Assembly (NCBI GenBank): GCA_946886545.1 | Contig: CAMPIU010000150.1 | Span: 1 to 7,228, forward strand | Reading direction: 5' to 3' | DNA length: 7,228 nucleotides | Source of the DNA: an uncultured Flavobacteriales bacterium | Lineage (GTDB): Bacteria > Bacteroidota > Bacteroidia > Flavobacteriales > Crocinitomicaceae | Part shown: positions 1 through 4,949 of the stretch, one piece after another | Layout of the letters: every line of letters starts with the position of its first letter | How positions within the stretch are numbered: position 1 is the stretch's first letter | Notes under the pieces: model-generated | Databases searched by the model: none | Seen by the model: the letters and a program-made list of their open reading frames with translations, nothing else | What the model was told of the DNA's origin: nothing | Program-made: the position numbers and the translations under genes

Positions 1-230
1 AAAATAAAGGAAATGAAAAACGGGAGCCTAAAACAATTTAAATTAACCTTATTTTATTTTTTTTAAGCGAACCAAACCTTTGTGTGGTAAAATAAGATCA
101 ATCAATTGAAGCTGATATTTTCCATTGATTTTTCTGATGTGTGGATCCACCGATTGGGTTACATCCGGTAATTCGGATCTAATGACCTTTGAATTTCAAA
201 TTTAAAAGAAAGAAAAATGAAAAAGGCATT
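1..230. other. AT-rich spacer at the left edge, no convincing gene
   Basis: No gene with a normal start codon can be supported here. The stretch is AT-rich and holds a 10-base palindrome (GTGGATCCAC, 141-150) and a 5-base inverted repeat, ATCCG/CGGAT (163-167 with 174-178). On the minus strand, 49-195 is free of stops for 48 codons and reads like protein, but it has no ATG, and its only in-frame GTG or TTG codons lie well inside. It lies directly downstream of the ferredoxin terminator. It is best treated as a possible gene remnant. Confidence 0.4.
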
Positions 231-260
231 AAAGAAAAAGTGTTTTCAATAGGAAACACT
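231..260 (-). terminator. Intrinsic terminator of the aroQ-U32-ferredoxin operon
   Basis: A 9-bp stem pairs 239-247 with 252-260 (one G-U pair) around the 4-base loop 248-251. Read on the minus strand it is followed by an uninterrupted T-run (239-235), then C and TTT (233-231). The stem starts at the last base of the ferredoxin stop codon, so no 3' untranslated spacer separates gene and hairpin. Position, strand and T-tract all fit termination of the minus-strand operon. Confidence 0.75.
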
Positions 261-487
261 CACAGCGAATGATATCGGATGATATTCACAGGACAATTCC
301 TTAAAGCCTTTTCGATAGCAGGTTCCTCATCGTTTTCGACAACGACCGAAAACCATCCTTTTTTCTCCGTACCACCTACCAATGTGCATTTCCCGTCCTT
401 TTTCGAAACCCTCCACCTGTATTTGTCGGCTTCCACGCAGGCATTACAACCAATGCATTTGTGTCTGTGCTGCAGAATACGGATCAT
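260..487 (-). CDS. Single-cluster [4Fe-4S] ferredoxin, 75 residues
   Basis: This is a small soluble electron carrier. The N-terminus carries the cluster motif C11-x2-C14-x2-C17 and the fourth ligand is C65, followed by proline (NCPVNII). Together they give one [4Fe-4S] cluster in a one-domain ferredoxin of normal length. A fifth cysteine, C34, lies outside the motif. The protein is rich in Lys/Arg near the N-terminus and acidic around residues 51-55. Its ATG shares four bases (ATGA, 484-487) with the stop of the U32 gene, so translation is probably coupled and the start is secure. No Shine-Dalgarno sequence is visible, as is usual in Bacteroidota. The context suggests it delivers electrons to, or helps maintain the cluster of, the upstream U32 hydroxylase. 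That partnership is inferred from gene order only; it could also serve other redox enzymes. Confidence 0.9.
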   Translation of the reverse strand: MIRILQHRHKCIGCNACVEADKYRWRVSKKDGKCTLVGGTEKKGWFSVVVENDEEPAIEKALRNCPVNIIRYHSL

Positions 488-1719
488 ATAACCGGTACCA
501 GTTTGTATAATTTATCTGATGGCCGGATTTTTTCAGCGACAGGGAACGTAATGGTTGTTCCGCGCTTCACAGATTCCACGGGTTGGTTGTCTGTGCGCAT
601 TTCTGTCATCCTGGTTTCGATCACACCGGTAGTCGGGCCGGTTATAATCAACTCATCTCCCAGCTCTACATTCATTGCTTCGATCAGAAACTCACCGATT
701 CCGGCAGTCTCATAATACTTTATACCTTTCCCGATGTATACTTTGCGTTTGGTAGCTTTCGATCCTGCTTCGTCGCTCCATTCTCCCATGGTGCGTCCCA
801 GATAGTAACCGTCCCAGAAACCGCGATTAAACACAGTACTCAAGCGTTCTTTCCAGTCCTGTATCTTCTCCGTAGAGAAACTCCCGCCTTCATAAGCATC
901 GATGGCTTCCCGATAGCATTTGGTGGTCGTGTATACATAGTCGGCACTTCTGCCTCTTCCTTCGATTTTCAGTACGGAAATACCTGAGGCAATAACTTTG
1001 TCCAGGAAATCAATGGTACATAAATCTTTGGCTGACATGATGTACTCATTGTCGATCTCCAGCTCAATTCCATCCTCTTTGGTGGTAACTATATAGCTGT
1101 GGCGACAATTCTGAACACATGCTCCCCGGTTGGCAGAGGAGAAATGCGTGTGCAGACTCAGGTAACATTTTCCCGAAACAGCCATACACAAAGCTCCGTG
1201 GCCAAATACTTCCGTGCGAATCAGGTTTCCGGAAGGCCCTGTGATATTGCGGCGTTTGATTTCTTTGTTGATGCTTTCCACCTGCAACAAACTCAATTCG
1301 CGGGACAGTACCATCACATCGGCATAGTCTGCAAAGAACTCTACTGTATCGATATTCGTGATATTGGTCTGGGTGGAGATATGAATGGTCACACCTGTTT
1401 TGCGTGCGTAATTCATCACTGCAAGATCCGAAGCAATAATCGCAGTGATTCCGGCTTTGGCAGACGCATCTACGATCCGTTTCATCAGTGACACGTCATG
1501 ATCGTACACAATAGTATTGAGTGTCAGATAACTCCTCAATCCGTTTTCCTTACAGATGCGGGCAATTTCAGGTAAATCTTCCAACGTGAAATTGTGGGTG
1601 GATTTGGTACGCATGTTTAATTGTTCCACTCCGAAATAAACCGAATCGGCACCTGCTTTGACAGCCGCCATCAAAGATTCGTATGACCCTGCCGGAGCCA
1701 TTAATTCCATTTTACTCAT
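484..1719 (-). CDS. trhP: U32-family protein, TrhP/YegQ-like tRNA hydroxylase (often labelled peptidase U32)
   Basis: At 411 residues it matches the length of the TrhP/YrrO branch of family U32 (about 420-450) and is shorter than the rRNA enzyme RlhA (about 650). Numbered from the ATG at 1719, the N-terminal TIM-barrel-like part opens with ELMAPAGSYESL and KAGADSVYFG. The full U32 signature follows (EVFGHGALCMAVSGKCYLS, about residues 170-188). Cysteines C178, C185, C201 and C205, plus C234 in SAKDLC, are candidate ligands of an iron-sulfur cluster. KIEGRGRSADYV (about 251-262) aligns with the KIEGR block of E. coli TrhP. The last 90 or so residues look like the U32 C-terminal beta domain. 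TrhP makes 5-hydroxyuridine at position 34 of tRNAs and needs prephenate. The gene overlaps the chorismate mutase by 8 bases. GTG at 1722 and ATG at 1710 are alternative starts; no ribosome-binding site decides between them. Family assignment is firm, TrhP function likely but not proven. Confidence 0.88.
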   Translation of the reverse strand: MSKMELMAPAGSYESLMAAVKAGADSVYFGVEQLNMRTKSTHNFTLEDLPEIARICKENGLRSYLTLNTIVYDHDVSLMKRIVDASAKAGITAIIASDLAVMNYARKTGVTIHISTQTNITNIDTVEFFADYADVMVLSRELSLLQVESINKEIKRRNITGPSGNLIRTEVFGHGALCMAVSGKCYLSLHTHFSSANRGACVQNCRHSYIVTTKEDGIELEIDNEYIMSAKDLCTIDFLDKVIASGISVLKIEGRGRSADYVYTTTKCYREAIDAYEGGSFSTEKIQDWKERLSTVFNRGFWDGYYLGRTMGEWSDEAGSKATKRKVYIGKGIKYYETAGIGEFLIEAMNVELGDELIITGPTTGVIETRMTEMRTDNQPVESVKRGTTITFPVAEKIRPSDKLYKLVPVI

Positions 1720-2008
1720 CACTTGTTGTATGTTGTTGTTGTACGTCTATTGAAAACCGATGAATGCATTCAAAAACCTGTGATACCAAATCGGGACTCA
1801 CGCCACCGGCAATCGACAATTTCCGACGCTCCAAACATTGCTTGTTCCAAATTTCAGGTTGGGCACAGGGAATGCCCGTACGATGCTTGATTGCTCCAAT
1901 TTCACACGCAATTCGCTGGCGTTCCGAAAGTAATCGAATAAACTCCGCATCCAGTTTTTGCAGTTTTGTTCTGAGATTTTCAAGTTCCAAGAGACACATA
2001 ATTCTCAT
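1712..2008 (-). CDS. aroQ: Stand-alone chorismate mutase, AroQ type
   Basis: This 98-residue protein fits the all-helical AroQ (CM_2) fold, which converts chorismate to prephenate in the cytoplasm. Aligned by eye with the E. coli PheA mutase domain, the key residues are R13 (Arg11), R30 (Arg28), K41 (Lys39), S86 (Ser84) and Q90 (Gln88), set in LRTKLQKLD, LLSERQRIA, GAIK and FSIDVQQQ. The position of Arg51 is I53 and Glu52 is W54 (QPEIWNK), an unusual change. It is not fused to prephenate dehydratase, dehydrogenase or DAHP synthase, as many mutases are. It is first in the operon and its end overlaps the U32 start, so its prephenate is probably meant for the U32 hydroxylase; aromatic amino acid synthesis is the alternative. 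The start is ATG 2008; ATG 1999 would remove three residues before the conserved core. No clear Shine-Dalgarno sequence is present. Confidence 0.88.
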   Translation of the reverse strand: MRIMCLLELENLRTKLQKLDAEFIRLLSERQRIACEIGAIKHRTGIPCAQPEIWNKQCLERRKLSIAGGVSPDLVSQVFECIHRFSIDVQQQHTTSDE

Positions 2009-2039
2009 TCAGGTGCAAATTTTGCAAAAAGCAATTCTG

Positions 2040-2047
2040 AAAAAGTA
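2040..2047 (-). promoter_or_regulatory. Weak candidate -7 element for the aroQ operon
   Basis: Read on the minus strand this is TACTTTTT, seven of eight matches to the Bacteroidota -7 consensus TAnnTTTG, ending 31 bases before the aroQ start. No TTG-type -33 element is seen at the usual distance, so the call is weak. A promoter is expected somewhere between the terminator at 2165 and the gene at 2008, because the upstream gene has its own terminator. Confidence 0.2.
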
Positions 2048-2164
2048 TGATTTTCGTCATGAATGAGGCCATTTTATCAGTTTGCGGATGTAACACTGCA
2101 GGATGTCTTGATAAAGTTCATCCGTTGCACGTCCAAACGGAAGGATCTTAATCCAAATGATATC

Positions 2165-2206
2165 AAAAAAAAGCCGTTTCCCTATCCTGAGATAAAGAAA
2201 CGGCTT
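2165..2206 (-). terminator. Strong intrinsic terminator of the secreted-protein gene
   Basis: A perfect 10-bp stem (AAGCCGTTTC, 2171-2180, with GAAACGGCTT, 2197-2206) is followed on the minus strand by eight T residues (2172-2165). The 16-base interior can itself fold: TATC (2183-2186) pairs with GATA (2191-2194) around CTGA, separated from the main stem by a 2x2 internal loop. It lies 18 bases past the stop codon of the secreted-protein gene and separates that gene from the aroQ operon. Confidence 0.9.
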
Positions 2207-2224
2207 GTATTAGTTCTTATTCGT

Positions 2225-4423
2225 TTAATGCTTTGAAATAGTTACTTTGCGGACAATATGTTCCGTACCATTATCTATTTCCACCATAATTATCTGTGCT
2301 GAAACAGAGGCAGGGATTGCCAGTTGGAAATGCTGGGAGCCTGCTTCAGTAATCCGTGTTTCATGAATAATTTCCTTTCCGTCAGTCGTTCTCAGAGTCA
2401 CTGTAGCTTCACCTGCTTTCAGAGTCGTGAAATCAACGTTCAGTTCGTCACTTGCGGGATTTGGATAGAGATTCACAGAAATGTTATCTTGTGATACCTG
2501 CGTTCCTCTTCCGGATGATTTCTCGCAGTTGGCTGTGATATCCTTACAGATCTGCTTCTCGCATTTTTGCCCGTTCGGTTTAACGGTCGAAATTGTCAGA
2601 CAAACTACATATGCACCGCTGCCAGGAAGTGGAACGCTGATGTTAGGAGCTGACCCGGCGTAAGCGCCGTTGACCGTCCAGGTATATGTTGTTTTGATCA
2701 TACAAGCCGGGACGAGTGCCTGAGCGGTCAGATCGAGGTTACAATTTGTGACATTATACAGGAAGTTTCCATTCACCAGTGCACAATTGCAACCCGTGCA
2801 GTTCTCCACTCTTACATCTTTGCAAACCTCCTTCTCACAAATCGTTCCATCGGGAAGAGTACTCGTTACTTTTACACACACAAGGTATATTCCGTTACCC
2901 GGGAACACGAATGGCATCGTAGGACCTGTGCCTACAACCACTCCGTTGACAGACCATTCGTAGTCGAAGTTTTGCATGCAGGAATTACCCTGTGCAATGG
3001 CGTTGAAATTACCCTGGCACAGATCTACCACAACGTTCATATCGGCTGTTAAACCTTCGCAGTTGCAAGGATTGCATTGTACTTCCACATCTTTACAGAT
3101 TTCCTTCTCGCAGATCGTTCCATCGGCTGTAACAGTAGTTATCTTGAGACAGACTGTGTGTACACCATTTGTAGTAAACGGATAGTTGAAGGTTTGACCT
3201 GTTCCTGCCGGAGAGCCATCTACTGACCATTCGTAATTGGTATTACTGTAACAACTGGAATTTGTATTGGCGGTGAAATGACCGTTGCAATCAGCATCCA
3301 GTGTGTAATTGAAGTCTGCAAGCAGGGATTGACAGTCGCATGGCGGTGGAGGATTATCACCGCATATAGTAGAAATGTAACCAGAAAGAAGAAATCCTCC
3401 AATCTGATCAATGAACTGCACTTTTGCACGCACTTTCCAGGTTCCCGGTACGGGGTTCACAACTGTATAGTTTACAGATGGTCCTATCCAGTATTGGTTT
3501 GGAGAGCCCATCGTAACCGTCAGTGGAATACTCGGACCGGATGGAGGAACAAGTTCCAGGGAAGTTAGCACATCATCCCAAGCAACTCCGAAATTAGTTG
3601 TGAATGAAGCAATTCCTGCCGGGATATTGAAATCGCGGTCGAATGTTTGTATACCACTCGGATCATTATAAGTACCTGTCGAATTGATCCAGCACGCATT
3701 TGTCAATGCAACCGGGGTTGGCTGCCAATAACCCGGAAAGCTGGCAACACGACGTGTAACCGGTCCACCAGTACCTGCAGAAATTATCCAGTTTGGATCA
3801 GTAGCGCCTAAGGCAATTGCTGCCCCGGAGTTATCGATTCCCGTGCTGATGTTGTATTTCGGACAATGCTTTACTTCTCCTGAAAGAAGAAACCCTCCGA
3901 CGCTATCGATGAAACGGATAACTACGCGGATTTTCCAGGTTCCCGGTACGGGATTCACAACGGTATAGTTTACAGATGGCCCTACCCAGTACTGATTTGG
4001 AGAGCCTACAGGCACGGTCAGTGGAATACTCGGTCCGCTTGGAGGAACCAGCTCGGCAGATAAAAGTACATCATCCCAAGCCATTCCGAAATCAGCAAGA
4101 ATACTGCCGTCCGATGGACTGACTGTGAATGTACGTTCGAAGGTATAGTCTCCGGGTGTACTTCCGAAAATGGCGCCTGTTTCATCAATCCAGCAGGCAT
4201 TAGTGGTTGGCATAGGAGTAGTTTGCCAGTAGGGCGAATAGGTTGCTTCACGGCGAGCAGATGTGGCACCGTTCGGACCGGCGGTAATCTGCCACCAGGA
4301 ATCAAGACTACCCACAGGTGTAGGTGCAAAAAAAGCATCTAGTCCTGTGCTAACGTTTTGAGCTAATATGTTGTTTGCAAATAACAGCAACAACAAAAAT
4401 GAATAGTGAATTTTTGTTTTCAT
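2225..4423 (-). CDS. Secreted multidomain protein with a type IX secretion sorting domain
   Basis: The 732-residue product begins with a signal peptide: MKTKIHY, the hydrophobic stretch SFLLLLLFANNILA, and likely cleavage after A21, before QN. Residues 24-187 and 190-354 are tandem copies of one module (NACWI, AWDDVL, PPSGPSIPLTV, SPNQYW, NPVPGTWK, GGFLLSG). After a short PPPP linker, residues 361-450, 453-542 and 545-633 are three cysteine-rich PKD-like repeats (YEWSV-G, VC-K, CEKE-CKDV). Residues 647-732 form the Por-type C-terminal sorting domain (LYPNPASDELNV, ending RKVTIS). It should cross the inner membrane by Sec and the outer membrane by the type IX system, then be attached to or released from the cell surface. 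No catalytic motif was recognised. A binding or adhesive role is a guess from the repeats. It is a single-gene unit with its own terminator; the start is fixed by the signal peptide. Confidence 0.9.
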   Translation of the reverse strand: MKTKIHYSFLLLLLFANNILAQNVSTGLDAFFAPTPVGSLDSWWQITAGPNGATSARREATYSPYWQTTPMPTTNACWIDETGAIFGSTPGDYTFERTFTVSPSDGSILADFGMAWDDVLLSAELVPPSGPSIPLTVPVGSPNQYWVGPSVNYTVVNPVPGTWKIRVVIRFIDSVGGFLLSGEVKHCPKYNISTGIDNSGAAIALGATDPNWIISAGTGGPVTRRVASFPGYWQPTPVALTNACWINSTGTYNDPSGIQTFDRDFNIPAGIASFTTNFGVAWDDVLTSLELVPPSGPSIPLTVTMGSPNQYWIGPSVNYTVVNPVPGTWKVRAKVQFIDQIGGFLLSGYISTICGDNPPPPCDCQSLLADFNYTLDADCNGHFTANTNSSCYSNTNYEWSVDGSPAGTGQTFNYPFTTNGVHTVCLKITTVTADGTICEKEICKDVEVQCNPCNCEGLTADMNVVVDLCQGNFNAIAQGNSCMQNFDYEWSVNGVVVGTGPTMPFVFPGNGIYLVCVKVTSTLPDGTICEKEVCKDVRVENCTGCNCALVNGNFLYNVTNCNLDLTAQALVPACMIKTTYTWTVNGAYAGSAPNISVPLPGSGAYVVCLTISTVKPNGQKCEKQICKDITANCEKSSGRGTQVSQDNISVNLYPNPASDELNVDFTTLKAGEATVTLRTTDGKEIIHETRITEAGSQHFQLAIPASVSAQIIMVEIDNGTEHIVRKVTISKH
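2228..2485 (-). other. Type IX secretion C-terminal sorting domain (within the secreted protein)
   Basis: Residues 647-732 start near NISVNLYPNPASDEL and end VRKVTISKH, the pattern of the family A (TIGR04183-like) sorting signal: LYPNP near the start, alternating beta strands, and a basic residue close to the C-terminus. Such domains are recognised by the type IX translocon and usually removed on the surface. This is the main marker placing the window in Bacteroidota. Confidence 0.88.
2525..3343 (-). repeat. Three tandem cysteine-rich PKD-like repeats (within the secreted protein)
   Basis: The three units lie at 3074-3343, 2798-3067 and 2525-2791, with a period of 92 residues. Each opens with C-x-C (CDC, CNC, CNC), has a central aromatic-W-[ST]-V-[DN]-G strand and an F/L-rich beta strand before G-x-[YH]-x-VC, and closes with CEK[EQ][IV]CKD. 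The spaced cysteines suggest disulfides within each unit after export. The PKD-like fold is inferred from the strand pattern and is less certain than the repeat itself. Confidence 0.8.
3362..4354 (-). repeat. Two tandem 166-residue modules (within the secreted protein)
   Basis: The copies lie at 3863-4354 and 3362-3856 with an offset of 498 bases (166 codons) across the conserved part. That part, residues 118-182 against 284-348, is about four-fifths identical by hand count, and long stretches match at DNA level (for example around 3435-3515 and 3933-4013). The N-terminal halves have diverged more and contain a one-residue length difference. I do not recognise the module as a named family. 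Confidence 0.88.
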
Positions 4424-4763
4424 GTTATGAAAAATGAATAGGGTTAATAATCGGGTGGTTTTCAGGGAGGCAGATGACGGATGGCCCGGATTACGAGCTA
4501 TTGAATAGTGTTCCCATACTAAAGATGTGAAAGTGTTTCAGCCAAATTATTGCAATTTGAGATTGAAATAAATAGACATATCAATAATTGCGCAAAAAAA
4601 ATGAGAGAATATCCCTTTTCATTGAGAAATCAGAAATGAATCTGTTGCGATTCAAACGTAAAAGCTTATTAATGTGTTATTTAACAGTATTATTTTTCTG
4701 GTTTTCATTTTTTTCTTATCAACTCTTTGGTTTTCCGTGTTATTAGAGAGAGACTTAGTGTTC

Positions 4764-4779
4764 GTCTGCCATGGCAGAC
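4764..4779. promoter_or_regulatory. Perfect 16-bp palindrome, possible operator
   Basis: GTCTGCCATGGCAGAC is its own exact reverse complement. It lies about 170 bases before the PEP synthase start and about 340 before the secreted-protein start. It suits binding of a dimeric regulator. As RNA it would give a 6-bp stem with a CATG loop followed by TTCTTTT, a weak terminator or leader hairpin. It is not the CIRCE element. Which role applies, if any, cannot be told here. Confidence 0.45.
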
Positions 4780-4937
4780 TTCTTTTCAGGGACGAGTATG
4801 GTATTTCCTTTCAAATAATTTCCGCAAGTATGACCTTTCGCATACCTGCAATTGATAATCCTCATTTTTTCTATGGCTGAAAGCACATATTTTCGTTTTT
4901 TGGACTATTGTTCAAATCAATTTAAGAAATCAGCAAT

Positions 4938-4943
4938 AAAGGA
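4938..4943 (+). promoter_or_regulatory. Shine-Dalgarno-like ribosome binding site of ppsA
   Basis: AAAGGA sits six bases before the ATG at 4950. It supports that start, and the other genes in the window lack a comparable site. In Bacteroidota such sites are uncommon and their contribution is often small. Confidence 0.5.
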
Positions 4944-4949
4944 AATACT

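Larger units (their letters stand above)
4424..4949. other. 526-base divergent intergenic region
   Basis: This spacer separates the minus-strand secreted-protein gene from the plus-strand PEP synthase gene, so it must hold both promoters. It is AT-rich, especially 4555-4740. Weak -7-like matches (seven of eight to TAnnTTTG) are TATTTTCG at 4888-4895 on the plus strand and TAATTTGG, on the minus strand near 4542-4549. Neither has a convincing -33 partner. A perfect palindrome lies at 4764-4779. I see no convincing gene: the only open frame of note (4674-4880) lacks protein-like composition past a hydrophobic start. Confidence 0.5.

Noticed and set aside
141..150. GTGGATCCAC palindrome near the left edge
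   Set aside because: A 10-base palindrome is common by chance in a window of this size, and no promoter or gene start lies near it.
217..252. Tiny plus-strand frame (MKKALKKKCFQ) next to the left terminator
   Set aside because: It is eleven codons in an A-rich stretch formed by the terminator's own T-tract; no evidence for a peptide.
1099..1491. Plus-strand 130-codon frame opposite the U32 gene (also 583-987)
   Set aside because: These are antisense to a clearly conserved coding frame. The U32 signature lies in the minus-strand reading, and the plus-strand products show no recognisable motif.
484..1719. Protease function for the U32 protein
   Set aside because: The peptidase U32 label is historical. 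The best-studied relatives with this signature and length are RNA or quinone hydroxylation factors, and the operon partners fit redox chemistry.
4018..4338. Minus-strand 106-codon frame inside the secreted-protein gene, and the plus-strand frame at 3278-3568
   Set aside because: They are alternative frames of a repeat-bearing gene whose main frame has a signal peptide, repeats and sorting domain. Their products look low-complexity.
4764..4779. Reading the palindrome as a CIRCE (HrcA) site or an intrinsic terminator
   Set aside because: The sequence does not match TTAGCACTC-N9-GAGTGCTAA. As a terminator it has only a 6-bp stem and no plus-strand gene upstream of it to terminate.
4674..4880. 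Plus-strand 68-codon open frame with a hydrophobic N-terminus
   Set aside because: It begins in T-rich DNA, so the Phe/Leu-rich start follows from base composition. The rest is not protein-like, and it reads through the perfect palindrome. No ribosome-binding site or partner gene supports it.
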